Below, piece after piece: positions 1-8,636 of a stretch of 64,000 bases of DNA (its first letter is position 1; each line of letters begins with the position of its first letter). The translations under genes and the position numbers were made by a program. The notes beneath the pieces were generated by a model. It saw only the letters and a list, made by a program, of their open reading frames with translations. It made no database searches and had not been told where the DNA came from. The stretch is from Novosphingobium meiothermophilum (GTDB lineage Bacteria > Pseudomonadota > Alphaproteobacteria > Sphingomonadales > Sphingomonadaceae). The stretch is from positions 124,001 through 188,000 of the forward strand of contig NZ_QGHL01000004.1 in NCBI RefSeq assembly GCF_003171715.1, written 5' to 3'.

Positions 1-954
1 GCCCTGCTGCGGCCGTGCGCTCCTCTGGCGGTCTCGATCTTTGCCGATCGGGCATGGCTGCGCAGCGAAATGGCAGAAGATGCCGCCGCGGCAGGCTTGC
101 GCGTGGCCCGCAGCGCCGATCTGGCAATCCTTGCCGCCAAGGAGCCTGATGGCGCGCTTGGAGATCTTGTTCTTGTCGATTGTCCGGTGCCCGAAGGGGC
201 GGAGCTTGCCGCTCTTGCCCGGCTGGATCAGCAGGCAGCGCGCACGCAGGCGCATCTTGTGGTTTCCACCAGCATGGGTGCGCTTGATGATGTGTTCGGC
301 TGCCTCGATCAGTCCGCCGCGCAGATTCTTGTCAGTCCCAGCCGTGCGGACAGGGTCGTGGCGCTCGGCCATCTGCTGGGCCAGATCGCCACGCAGGGCG
401 GATCGCGCGTGCGCGAGCTTTCCGAAAGTGATCGCATGTCCCTCTTGCGGCTGACCCAGCAGGTTTCTGAAATCGCGCACAGGCTTGAAGTGCTTTCGGG
501 CGCGCCGCTTGCGCCCACGCAGCCCGGCGATCTTTCCGTCTTTGCCTTCGATCGTCCGGGCGCAGAGGATGGCGCCACGCAGCGGCTCGTGCGCCAGCAG
601 CGGCCCTCACTTCCCGATCCGCGCCTTGTGCGCAAGATCATCCGCATGCGGCAGATGCGTTCGCGCTTCTTCGAAGGGGAGCTGTTTGCCGATCCGGCTT
701 GGGACATGCTGCTTGATCTTGCCGCCGCGCGTGCCGAACACACCCGCGTTTCGGTCACGTCGCTGTGCATCGCATCGGGCGTTCCGCCCACAACCGCGCT
801 GCGCTGGATCAGCCAGATGACGAAGGCGGGCCTCCTGTGCCGTGCCGAAGACACCGCCGACCGCCGCCGCGCCTTCATCACCCTTTCCGATAAGGCCGCC
901 GATGCCATGGCCCGCTATTTCGGCGAACTGGCCAGCGATCCTTGCGTGACCTGA
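1..954 (+). CDS. MarR-type winged-helix regulator with receiver-like N-terminus (5' partial)
   Basis: The reading frame is open from base 1, so the true start lies upstream; the first internal ATG is at 70. The C-terminal ~110 residues look like a MarR-type winged helix: a helix pair around VTSLCIASGVPPTTALRWI, then a wing with DRRRAFITLSDKAADAM. The N-terminal ~120 residues have the alternating strand/helix layout of a response-regulator receiver, including LVLVDCPVPEG and a late strand ending ILVSP, but the usual acidic pocket is not evident. It is probably a transcription factor with a pseudo-receiver. The ligand and targets cannot be read from the sequence. It is followed by convergent DUF4139 genes. 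Confidence 0.7.
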   Translation, partial: ALLRPCAPLAVSIFADRAWLRSEMAEDAAAAGLRVARSADLAILAAKEPDGALGDLVLVDCPVPEGAELAALARLDQQAARTQAHLVVSTSMGALDDVFGCLDQSAAQILVSPSRADRVVALGHLLGQIATQGGSRVRELSESDRMSLLRLTQQVSEIAHRLEVLSGAPLAPTQPGDLSVFAFDRPGAEDGATQRLVRQQRPSLPDPRLVRKIIRMRQMRSRFFEGELFADPAWDMLLDLAAARAEHTRVSVTSLCIASGVPPTTALRWISQMTKAGLLCRAEDTADRRRAFITLSDKAADAMARYFGELASDPCVT

Positions 955-972
955 TCAGGCCCGCATTGCAAG

Positions 973-2511
973 CTACTGCGCGGGGTCGGTCAGGCTGTAA
1001 ACCAGCGTGCGCTCCTCACCTGCGGGGATCGTGGTTGCCCAGATGTCGCGCCCGTCCTTGCGCGTCAGCCTTGCGCCTTGCGCACGCAGCGCCGCACCGG
1101 GCTGGCGTTCGATCCGTGCCTCGAACCGCACTGGCACCTGCCGCGCATTCCGGGCCGTCAGCCGGATCGTGGCGGTGCGGCCCTGCCGGTTCAGCAGGGT
1201 GGCATCAGCCGTCACCTGTGTTGCCTCGTCCAGCAGGATTTCCACGTCTTCGCCCACCGCACGGTCCTCAAGCCCGCCTTCGCCCACAAGCAACATGGTC
1301 TGGCCGAAAGGCTCGAACACCGCCACCGGCCCGCCCGGCAGGGCCAGCCCCAGACCATCCTCCCTCCGGTTGCGCGTGCGCAGCATCTGGCGCACCGACT
1401 GCACCTGATCGCCCCACACTTCGGCCCGGTAGAGCGCTTCCATCTTCACGCCGGGCTTTTCGGCCAGCGCCACCTGCTTCTGTGCGCGGGCCGAAACCGT
1501 GACGGGCACCGGCACGCGATAGAGCTTGAGATCGCCCAGCCCTTCCTGCTGCACCGTCACCGGCGCATCCATGCCCTTGGCCCGCATTCCCGTAACGACG
1601 ACCTCGGCCATTTCCATCATGGGCGCAGCCATGGCAACGGGTGGCGGAGGCGGCGCGGGCACCGCATCATAGACTGGCGCCATCTGCTGCAAGCCGCATT
1701 CCAGCACCAGATCACCCCCGGTCGGAACCGCTCCGCGCGGCGCATCCTCCCGGTTCACCTTGCCCGCGATCACGGCAGCATCGGCATTGGCAAAGCTGGT
1801 GGAATCGCTGCTTGCCAGCGTCACCCATGCCGCAAGATCAGCGGTGCGGCCATCGGGATTCATTTGGACCACATAGTTTGATTGCCAATCGAAACCCCAG
1901 GCCAGATAGGAAAGCGAAAGCGTGACGCGCTGCGCCGCCACGCTCTCGGTCTCGATCGAGAGCGTCGGCCGTGCAGAAAGATCGACAGGCCGTTCGGAAT
2001 AGAGCAATTCATCGCTCAGGCCGCCGCAGCTTGCCACTTCGAACCCTGTGGCGGTTTGCAGGATCGCGGCCCCATCGGGGCCAGAACGGATGATCGCACG
2101 CTCCTCGCGCACGCCGCCCCTGCCAGGCAGCGTGCGCCGCACGATCACCGGCCGCCCGAACATGCGCGCATAAAGGCTGCGGGGGCTGAGCAGATCGGCA
2201 TCAAGGTTCTTCTCGCGCACGCCGGATGGCAGGCCGGTGATGATCGCGCTTTCCGGGAACAACCCTGCCGCCACGCCTTCAAACCGGATCGTGGCCTTGC
2301 CCGCCGGGATTTCCACCTCGCGGCGTTCGGTGACAAGGGCATAGCCTTCGAGCCAGTCGAGGTCCATTGCCCTGTCGCTGGCCCGGTCAGGCGCGCGATA
2401 TACGCTTACCGAAACGCTGGCAGGCGCGGCGGACGTGACCACCGTCTCGGCAAGAGCCGACGGCGAGAGCACGAAGAACAATGCTGGCAACAGCGCCCGG
2501 CGCAGGGCCAT
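973..2511 (-). CDS. Secreted DUF4139 domain protein (second of tandem pair)
   Basis: A 512-residue protein with an N-terminal signal peptide (hydrophobic stretch ending SALAET), so probably periplasmic or envelope-associated. The body matches the DUF4139 family: an N-terminal beta-rich part with SARPTLSIE and LSYLAWGFDWQSNYV, and a C-terminal part with LTRKDGRDIWATTIPAGEERTLVYSL. An ATG at 2511 is the preferred start; a TTG at 2517 would overlap the TGA of the upstream gene by four bases. Either way translation is likely coupled to the upstream paralogue. The molecular function of the family is not established. A Pro/Ala-rich linker lies near residue 290. Confidence 0.75.
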   Translation of the reverse strand: MALRRALLPALFFVLSPSALAETVVTSAAPASVSVSVYRAPDRASDRAMDLDWLEGYALVTERREVEIPAGKATIRFEGVAAGLFPESAIITGLPSGVREKNLDADLLSPRSLYARMFGRPVIVRRTLPGRGGVREERAIIRSGPDGAAILQTATGFEVASCGGLSDELLYSERPVDLSARPTLSIETESVAAQRVTLSLSYLAWGFDWQSNYVVQMNPDGRTADLAAWVTLASSDSTSFANADAAVIAGKVNREDAPRGAVPTGGDLVLECGLQQMAPVYDAVPAPPPPPVAMAAPMMEMAEVVVTGMRAKGMDAPVTVQQEGLGDLKLYRVPVPVTVSARAQKQVALAEKPGVKMEALYRAEVWGDQVQSVRQMLRTRNRREDGLGLALPGGPVAVFEPFGQTMLLVGEGGLEDRAVGEDVEILLDEATQVTADATLLNRQGRTATIRLTARNARQVPVRFEARIERQPGAALRAQGARLTRKDGRDIWATTIPAGEERTLVYSLTDPAQ

Positions 2512-2513
2512 GG

Positions 2514-3980
2514 TCAATACCGCGTGTCGAACTGGACGGTGAGGACAGTCTCGCCATTGGCGGGCACAGGCACTCGCCAGATCCGCTCGTCCGCCGAAAG
2601 CTGCTCGCCCTTGATGCTCTCGCTCGGCACGCGGGTGTCATGCCACCAGTTATCCAGACCGGCCTGCACCACCTCGACCGTTACCGGCGTCGCCTTGGCG
2701 TTCGTCACCTTGTAGGCCATCATCGTGCGCCAGAAGACCTTTTCCTGATCCACTGTCACTTCGGCTGGCGCCTTGCCCGGCGTGGTGACGCGGTAGCGCG
2801 CGGTGCGCTCCCATTCGCCGCTGTCGATGCGTTCGCGCTTTTCAAGCGTTGGCTGCACCTTTACGTCGAAAGCCTCGCCCGTCTTGAGCGCAAGGCTTGA
2901 TCCCATGGGAGTGTGGCCAATGCCGTTCTCGCCGATGAACTGCGGCTGCCCTCGTGCATCGCGCATGTAAACGCGCACCGTTCCGGCCGGAAGCGCATCG
3001 CCCAGGCCTGCCTCGCGCGTGGTGGAAAAGCGCAGCACCGTGTCGGCACTTTGCGCCTGAGACTGGTTGGCCAGCCAGTTGTTGCGATAGAGGTATGCCT
3101 TGGTGGCAGGCGCTCCAGCCACATCCAGAAAGCTCACCTGCTTTTGCTGGGCATTGGCCACGGTGGTGCGTCCGGCGATGGGATAGACATAGAAATCACC
3201 CAGACTTTCGCGGTTCGCGCTTTGCGTGCCGGGGCGGTTGCCGGGTATGACCGCGCGCTGGGGCCGGTAGGAATCATATCCCCCGTTGGCACTGCCGACC
3301 GCCCCTGCCACCAGCAGCACTTTCGCCTTGTCGAATGTGGTGCCGCTGTTGTTGGTCAGCGTGATCCAGCCTTGAACATCGATCTTGCCTGCTGCCTCGT
3401 CGAACAGGGCCACGTAATCCGCCTTCCAGCCGAACCCGCGCGAGAGATAGCTGAGCGAAACCGGCCGCGTGCCCGCAGTGCTGGTGTCAAGCGTCACGGA
3501 AAGAGTCGGCCGGGCGCGAAGACCGGCGGGCAGGCTGGGAAAGATCACCCGCGAACCATAGGTGTTCAGCACTTCGATCCGGTCCCCCACGCGCACGATG
3601 GTGCCATCGTTGTTGGCAAGGATCGTGGCGCTTTCGCGGGTTTCGGCACCGGTTGCGGGATTGGTGCGGACCAGCGTCACGGTCTGCCCCACGGCCTTGT
3701 CCATCAGCTTGCCGGGGGTCAGCAGATCATAGTCGAAGTTCTGTTCGACAATTCCGGTTCCGCCAGCGTTGAGCGTGACCGTTTCGGGCCGGATCGCGGC
3801 GGAAACGTCGGGGAACTCCTGCCGGGTGCGTCCCTGCGGCAGGTTCATCTGGCGCACATCCTGCACCAGCGCGAGATCGTTGTTGTAGATCGTCAGCGAT
3901 ACATCGCCCTGCGCCGACTGAACCGACTGGGCAAACGCCGCGACAGGAAAAGCTGCCCCCAGTAACAGAACCTTGCGCAT
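2514..3980 (-). CDS. Secreted DUF4139 domain protein (first of tandem pair)
   Basis: A 488-residue protein with a clear signal peptide (MRKVLLLGAAFPVAAFAQS). It shares the DUF4139 layout with the downstream gene: VSLTIYNNDLALVQDVRQM near the N-terminus, ARPTLSVTLDTS, LSYLSRGFGWKADYVALFDE, and a C-terminal segment with DERIWRVPVPANGETVLTVQFDTRY. The ATG at 3980 has a good upstream ribosome-binding site (GGAGGGG). The pair overlap or nearly touch, so they form a two-gene operon of diverged paralogues. No enzymatic residues can be assigned and the function is unknown. Confidence 0.8.
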   Translation of the reverse strand: MRKVLLLGAAFPVAAFAQSVQSAQGDVSLTIYNNDLALVQDVRQMNLPQGRTRQEFPDVSAAIRPETVTLNAGGTGIVEQNFDYDLLTPGKLMDKAVGQTVTLVRTNPATGAETRESATILANNDGTIVRVGDRIEVLNTYGSRVIFPSLPAGLRARPTLSVTLDTSTAGTRPVSLSYLSRGFGWKADYVALFDEAAGKIDVQGWITLTNNSGTTFDKAKVLLVAGAVGSANGGYDSYRPQRAVIPGNRPGTQSANRESLGDFYVYPIAGRTTVANAQQKQVSFLDVAGAPATKAYLYRNNWLANQSQAQSADTVLRFSTTREAGLGDALPAGTVRVYMRDARGQPQFIGENGIGHTPMGSSLALKTGEAFDVKVQPTLEKRERIDSGEWERTARYRVTTPGKAPAEVTVDQEKVFWRTMMAYKVTNAKATPVTVEVVQAGLDNWWHDTRVPSESIKGEQLSADERIWRVPVPANGETVLTVQFDTRY

Positions 3981-4081
3981 TCACCCCTCCATTTCAGAAC
4001 ATCGAGGCTAGTCTTTCGGCAAGTGCAGATCAACGCAAGCTGAACGGCGGTTGCGGCAAAATGCCGCCGGGCTAAACAGGG

Positions 4082-5866
4082 ATGATGGCCGAACATTCCT
4101 CCCTGTTGCGCGACGGGTTCATCCTTCTGGGCTTCGCGCTCGCGTTCGTGCTGCTGTTCCGCAAGCTGGGATTGGGCGCAACGCTGGGATACCTTGTGGC
4201 GGGCGCCGTCGTCGGCCCGCAGGCGCTTGGGCTGGTGGGCGATCCGGAAGCCAAGCTGGGCATTGCCGAACTGGGCATCACGCTGCTGCTCTTTCTTGTC
4301 GGCCTTGAACTCAACCCGGCGCGACTTTGGCGCATGAAACGCGACATCTTCGGCCTGGGCCTCTTGCAGGTCGCCTTGTGCGGGCTGGCGGTGGCAGGCG
4401 TCATCGGCCTTACCACCGGCTTCAGCTGGGGCGCGGCGCTGGCGCTGGGCCTGCCGCTGGCGCTTTCGTCAACCGCGCAGGTTCTGCCGATGCTGCAATC
4501 CTCCGGCCGCCTGCGCACCCCCTTCGGCGAACGCGCCTTTGCCATCCTGCTGTTTCAGGATCTCTCGATAATCCCGCTCATCACCATCATCAGCGCGATG
4601 AGCCGCAACCCGGCCGATGCGGGCGGACCGCCGGGGTGGCTGCTGGCACTCTACACCGCCGGAGCGCTGATCGGACTGGTTGCGGCCGGCCGTTTCGTCA
4701 TCCGCCCGATGTTCCGCCTGATCGGCAACATGGGCGAGCGCGAGATGTTCGTTGCCGCCGCGCTGTTCACGGTCATGGCGGCGGCGGCCGTCATGGAACT
4801 GCTGGGCCTTTCCACCGCGCTCGGCGCATTCGTGGCAGGCGTTATGCTGGCCGACAGCCCCTATCGGCACGAACTTGAAGCCGATGTCGAGCCATTCCGT
4901 TCGGTCCTGCTCGGCCTGTTCTTCCTTGCCGTGGGCATGATGCTGAACCTTCATGCCATCGCCGAACGGCCCCTGTTCGTTGCCGGCATGGCGCTGGCGC
5001 TGATCGCGGTGAAGGCCGGTGTCATCTTCGCCATCGGCCGCGCATTCGGCATGGCGTGGCGCGGAGCGCTCGCGCTCGGTCTGCTGCTCAGCCAGGGGGG
5101 CGAGTTCGGCTTCGTGCTTTTCGCGCAGGCCCAGAACGCGCTGCTGATCGCACCCGAAGCCGCAAGCCTGTTCGGCGCGGTGGTCACACTTTCAATGGCG
5201 ACGACACCGTTCCTGATGATGGCAACCGCCCGGTTCCGGCGCGAGGCCGACAGCCCGAAAGGCGAGCGCGATGGCCCCCAGCCCGATGGCGCAAACGCGC
5301 TTGTCGTCGGTTTCGGCCGGTTCGGACAGGGCGTGACGCAGATGCTGCTCGCCAGCAATATCCCGGTGACGATGATCGACACCGACATCGAGATGATCGA
5401 CGTTGCGGCAAGTTTCGGGGCCAAGGTCTATTTCGGAGACGGAACCCGGCTTGACGTGTTGCGGCAGGCAGGCGCTGCCGAGGCCGAAATGATCCTGTTC
5501 TGCATGGACAGGGATCAGGTTTCGCCCGATCTCGTGGCAGCAGTGCACGCGGCTTTCCCGCGCGCGGCGCTTTACGTGCGCGCCTTCGACCGCCGCTCCC
5601 TGATCCAGTTGCGCGATGCACCCGTAAACGCCGTCGTTCGCGAGGTGATGGAATCGGCGGTAAAGATGGCAAAGCTTGCGCTGGCCGATGCCGGTCTTTC
5701 GGCCGAAGCCATCAGCCGCGCGGAAGATGCGTTCCGCGCGAACGACCGGGAACGACTGGCGCTGCAATTCGAGGCAGGCGATATCCGCGCCGCCCGCGAC
5801 CGGATCATCACGAAGCCCCAGCTTGCGGGCGGACCTGCCGATCAGGCGAGCAGCGACAGCGCCTGA
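4082..5866 (+). CDS. CPA2-family cation/proton antiporter with TrkA-N domain (Kef/YbaL type)
   Basis: A 594-residue inner-membrane protein. Residues ~1-385 form the multi-helix Na+/H+ exchanger domain, with an early LGYLVAGAVVGPQALGL, then GITLLLFLVGLELNP and LSSTAQVLPMLQ. Residues ~400-530 form a Rossmann TrkA-N domain beginning ALVVGFGRFGQGVTQMLLA, with an acidic residue after the second strand (IDTD), which would bind a nucleotide and gate the transporter. Kef-like systems exchange K+ or Na+ for protons, often under electrophile or pH stress. Ion specificity cannot be read from sequence. The 3' end overlaps the convergent LysR gene by 25 bp. Confidence 0.9.
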   Translation: MMAEHSSLLRDGFILLGFALAFVLLFRKLGLGATLGYLVAGAVVGPQALGLVGDPEAKLGIAELGITLLLFLVGLELNPARLWRMKRDIFGLGLLQVALCGLAVAGVIGLTTGFSWGAALALGLPLALSSTAQVLPMLQSSGRLRTPFGERAFAILLFQDLSIIPLITIISAMSRNPADAGGPPGWLLALYTAGALIGLVAAGRFVIRPMFRLIGNMGEREMFVAAALFTVMAAAAVMELLGLSTALGAFVAGVMLADSPYRHELEADVEPFRSVLLGLFFLAVGMMLNLHAIAERPLFVAGMALALIAVKAGVIFAIGRAFGMAWRGALALGLLLSQGGEFGFVLFAQAQNALLIAPEAASLFGAVVTLSMATTPFLMMATARFRREADSPKGERDGPQPDGANALVVGFGRFGQGVTQMLLASNIPVTMIDTDIEMIDVAASFGAKVYFGDGTRLDVLRQAGAAEAEMILFCMDRDQVSPDLVAAVHAAFPRAALYVRAFDRRSLIQLRDAPVNAVVREVMESAVKMAKLALADAGLSAEAISRAEDAFRANDRERLALQFEAGDIRAARDRIITKPQLAGGPADQASSDSA

Positions 5867-6744
5867 TCGCGGATGCACAAGGCAAGTGCGCGGTAATCAT
5901 CGGCGCTGGCCGATTTGGCGCGCCATGCCGCCACGACATCGCGGGAGCATCGCCAGTTGTCGATCGGCAGGCGCACGACGAGGGCATCGCCGCCCACTTC
6001 GGAGCGCAGATAGAGTTCCGGCAGAATCGCCAGACCTACTCCGCTGCCCACCATCTGATGGATGCTGTCAAGGCTGGTCCCTTCGTAATCGAGCAGCATT
6101 TCCGCCCCCAGTTCGGCACAGACGGACTGGACGAGCTGGTGATAGTGATGCCGCTGGTCGAGCGTGAGAAAGCGTTCTCCGGCCAGATCCCGCCGGTCGA
6201 TGCGGCACACATCGGCCAGCCTGTGCTGGCGCGGGGCAACCACGCTCATCGGCTCGGAAAATAGGGGCAGGACTTCCAGATCCTCTCCGATCACGGGCGC
6301 CGGGCCGACCATCATGTCGAGCCTTCCTGAAACCAGATCGCGCGCCTGTTCGGCCGGGATGCCATCACGGATGTAAAGACGCAGATCGGGCTGCTCGGCG
6401 TGCAGCGCCCCGATGATCGCGGGCATGAGATAAGGGCCAAGCGTGGGCGTCACGCCGAATCGGACGATTCCCGACAATTGCTTTCGCGAACGGGCCGCCA
6501 CCGCCCGGATATCGCGAATCTCCAGCATCACGCGCTTGGCGCGCTCGGCAATTTCGCGTCCCACGGGGGTCAATTCCACGCTTTGCGCCGCCCGGTCGAT
6601 GAGAATCGTGCCAAGACGCTGCTCAAGCGCACGTAACTGATGGCTCAGCGTTGGTTGCGAAACGTTGCAGGAATGGGCCGCCCGGCCGAAATGACGCAGT
6701 TCGGCAACGGCCAGGAAATACTCAAGCTGGCGGACCGTGGGCAC
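5842..6744 (-). CDS. OxyR-like LysR-family regulator lacking the peroxidatic cysteine
   Basis: A 300-residue LysR-type regulator. The N-terminal winged helix (RQLEYFLAVAELRHFGRAA, SQPTLSHQLRALE) is followed by a substrate-binding domain that tracks OxyR closely, for example GVTPTLGPYLMPAI and TSLDSIHQMVGSGVGLAILP. In E. coli OxyR the redox pair is C199 and C208. By alignment the first position is His200 here (DQRHHYHQ) and only the second, Cys209, is kept. Direct peroxide sensing by disulfide formation is therefore unlikely. GTG 6744 is preferred over GTG 6750 because a GAGG lies five bases upstream and the resulting start, MPTVRQLEYF, is family-typical. An OxyR-type operator sits just upstream. 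Confidence 0.85.
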   Translation of the reverse strand: MPTVRQLEYFLAVAELRHFGRAAHSCNVSQPTLSHQLRALEQRLGTILIDRAAQSVELTPVGREIAERAKRVMLEIRDIRAVAARSRKQLSGIVRFGVTPTLGPYLMPAIIGALHAEQPDLRLYIRDGIPAEQARDLVSGRLDMMVGPAPVIGEDLEVLPLFSEPMSVVAPRQHRLADVCRIDRRDLAGERFLTLDQRHHYHQLVQSVCAELGAEMLLDYEGTSLDSIHQMVGSGVGLAILPELYLRSEVGGDALVVRLPIDNWRCSRDVVAAWRAKSASADDYRALALCIRDQALSLLA

Positions 6745-6753
6745 AGGCACCTC

Positions 6754-6770
6754 GATAGAAGAAATCTATC
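6754..6770. promoter_or_regulatory. OxyR-type operator GATAG-N7-CTATC
   Basis: The inverted repeat GATAG (6754-6758), seven bases, CTATC (6766-6770) matches the ATAG-N7-CTAT core of OxyR binding sites. It lies ten bases upstream of the GTG start of the OxyR-like gene, which suggests autoregulation. AT-rich sequence continues on the far side (AAATTATC), suitable for a promoter. Binding is inferred from motif and position only. Confidence 0.55.
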
Positions 6771-7280
6771 AAATTATCACCGTTCTTTCGATTGGACGCA
6801 ATGGAAAGGCTGCGTCATCAGGGTGGAGCAAGGAACAAAGAGGATGCCCCGAAATGGTCGATCTCCAGCAGTCCCCTTGGCGACCCCCCTTAAGGGCGCT
6901 GCCCGACCAGACCTTCTGACCTTGCAAGGGGGCGGCGACCCGCCATTCAGCGCCGCCCCCACCCCGGTTTCAAACGCGCCGCAGGCCATACCCCACCCCT
7001 TCCCACGGGTCTGCGGCACGCCATGGCCACACAGCCGCCTGTTTGCGCATGGGCAAAGGCTGCTGGCCGTGGGGCACTGGCGGTGCGCGGCCTTGATGGA
7101 ATGGCGGCCGGATAGCCTGACCCCGGCTCCGGCAAGCCACGGCCCGGCGCGCCGCCAGACTAATCGGCAAGCGCGATTGCCCCGCCGGGCAACTGCGCGC
7201 ATCCGGGGCGGCCATCCTGTCGCTCCGGCAACGCCCACGGTCCGCAAGGCCGCCGGGCACTGCGTGAAAGGCAATGTGCG
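6771..7280. other. Gene-free stretch of about 510 bp
   Basis: Open frames on both strands here have poor coding character: many Arg/Pro/Cys residues, no recognisable motif and no good ribosome-binding site. I see no tRNA, no convincing riboswitch core and no repeat array. The first ~60 bases probably hold the promoter of the OxyR-like gene. The rest is unexplained GC-rich sequence. Confidence 0.5.
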
Positions 7281-7676
7281 ATGATGATGATCCTTGCCTC
7301 GGCCGCCCTGACTTTTGCTGGCTCAGCCCCCGGATCCGACCCGCACCATGCCTTTCGACTCCCCCCTGAAACATCCCGGACGGAAACCGCCCGCACCCTT
7401 CACCACCAGCGCAGCCGCAACCGCGCAGGCTGCACTCCCTCCGGGGCCGTGACCGTCTGCGCCAACCGTGCCGACGAACAGTCCCGCTGGCGCATCTCGG
7501 CTGAAGGCGAAGAGACGGCTGCAATGCCCGGACAGCACTTGCGGGCCTTGCGCGTGCAGCATTCGCGCTGTGCCAACCCGGTGGAAGATGCCCTTCGCTG
7601 CGTGAAGCCCCTGCCGCTTGCCCGAATGGGACAGCCCGGCGGTGCGATCACGCTCCCCGTTCCAGCGCAGCGATGA
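7281..7676 (+). CDS. Possible small secreted hypothetical protein
   Basis: A 131-residue frame starting MMMILASAALTFAGSAPGS, which reads as a short signal peptide. It continues to SGAVTVCANRADEQSRWRI. A VTVC-x-R-x(n)-RYR-like motif is common in small secreted sphingomonad proteins of unknown function. The second half has little recognisable character, so the C-terminus could be wrong or the gene decayed. It would overlap the convergent LysR gene by 29 bp. No function can be proposed. Confidence 0.4.
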   Translation: MMMILASAALTFAGSAPGSDPHHAFRLPPETSRTETARTLHHQRSRNRAGCTPSGAVTVCANRADEQSRWRISAEGEETAAMPGQHLRALRVQHSRCANPVEDALRCVKPLPLARMGQPGGAITLPVPAQR

Positions 7677-8514
7677 TGTGCTGCGCCAGAAGGTGCGCGG
7701 TGTCTGAAAGACCCGGCGCCTCGATCAGCGCAATCTCCGTATCGTAAAGGGGCGGAAGGCCAGCATCCTCGCCCACGGCTGCCAGACTGGCCGGCACCAT
7801 CTCCAGCGGCAGAACGGTGATGCCAAGCCCTGCCCGCACGGCCGAAAGGCTCCCGGCAAGACTGGTGGAGGTATAGGCGACGCGCCACGGCCTGCCGATT
7901 GCATCGAGTGCTTCGGTCGCACGTTTGCGATAGACGCACGGTTCGGGCGAAACGACCAACGGCACCCGCAGGAAATCGGCGGCGGATTGACGGTCGCGCG
8001 CCACCCAGACGAGTGGCTCGCGCCAGACGCGCACGCCTTCCTGCCGGTCCTGCGTTGGCTGACGCTTCACCAGCACCAGATCGAAGTGGCCGGCATGAAA
8101 CCGCTCGACAAGGTTGAGCGTGAGATCGCAGGTCACTTCCAGTTCCACCAGCGGGTGCGCCTCGGTGAAGGCTGAAAGCACCGAGGGCAAATGTGCGGTT
8201 GCGAAATCCTCCGGCACCCCGATGCGCACCGATCCGGCAATCTCCGGTTCGAACATTTCCGCCACGGTGGCATCGTGCAACCGCAGAATCTGGCGGGCAG
8301 GACCGATCAGACGTTCACCGTCCGGCGTGATGACAAGCTTGCGGGGACTGCGTTCAAACAGCGTGCGCGAAAGCTGTTCTTCCAGCCTTTTCAACTGCAA
8401 GGATATGGCAGACTGGGTGCGCCCCAGCCGCTCTCCGGCGCGGGTGAAGCTGCCGGTATCGGCAATCGTCACGAAGCAGCGAAGCAGGTCGATGTCGAGA
8501 TTGCGCAGGGCCAT
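7648..8514 (-). CDS. LysR-family regulator divergent from dabBA
   Basis: A 288-residue LysR-type regulator. It has an N-terminal winged helix (LDIDLLRCFVTIADTGSFTRAGERLGRTQSAISLQLKRLE, residues ~5-45) and a periplasmic-binding-like effector domain (SVRIGVPEDFA through AGLGITVLPLEMV). It is transcribed away from the dabB-dabA pair with 122 bp between starts, the classic arrangement for a LysR regulator of its neighbour, comparable to CbbR with carbon-fixation genes. Its sequence looks closer to the LrhA/NodD-like branch than to CbbR. The effector is unknown. Control of dabBA is inferred from position. Confidence 0.85.
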   Translation of the reverse strand: MALRNLDIDLLRCFVTIADTGSFTRAGERLGRTQSAISLQLKRLEEQLSRTLFERSPRKLVITPDGERLIGPARQILRLHDATVAEMFEPEIAGSVRIGVPEDFATAHLPSVLSAFTEAHPLVELEVTCDLTLNLVERFHAGHFDLVLVKRQPTQDRQEGVRVWREPLVWVARDRQSAADFLRVPLVVSPEPCVYRKRATEALDAIGRPWRVAYTSTSLAGSLSAVRAGLGITVLPLEMVPASLAAVGEDAGLPPLYDTEIALIEAPGLSDTAHLLAQHIIAALERGA

Positions 8515-8636
8515 GCGGCACCGTCTATCATTTCAAATGTCAATCTTCAATATTTGAATAATTCGTTTCCATTATCAGACTTCCTGCTGCACCTGCACAG
8601 TCAATCTCACCCCCTAACGGACACGAAGGTGCAACC
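8515..8636. promoter_or_regulatory. Divergent lysR/dabB promoter region with inverted repeat
   Basis: This AT-rich gap contains TTCAAAT at 8532-8538 and its exact complement ATTTGAA at 8552-8558, separated by 13 bases. The nested TTCAA-TAT-TTGAA lies at 8546-8558. Dyad symmetry with an A/T-rich centre between divergent starts is the usual form of a LysR-type operator. The precise promoter boxes cannot be fixed. Confidence 0.5.

Noticed and set aside
6777..7274. Long minus-strand open frame in the gap after the OxyR-like gene
   Set aside because: Composition is Arg/Cys/Pro-rich with no motif, no signal peptide and no ribosome-binding site. It looks like a chance frame in GC-rich DNA.
6990..7280. 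Possible riboswitch or structured RNA in the GC-rich gap
   Set aside because: Several short GC hairpins can be drawn, but I could not match the conserved cores of cobalamin, TPP, SAM or glycine riboswitches.
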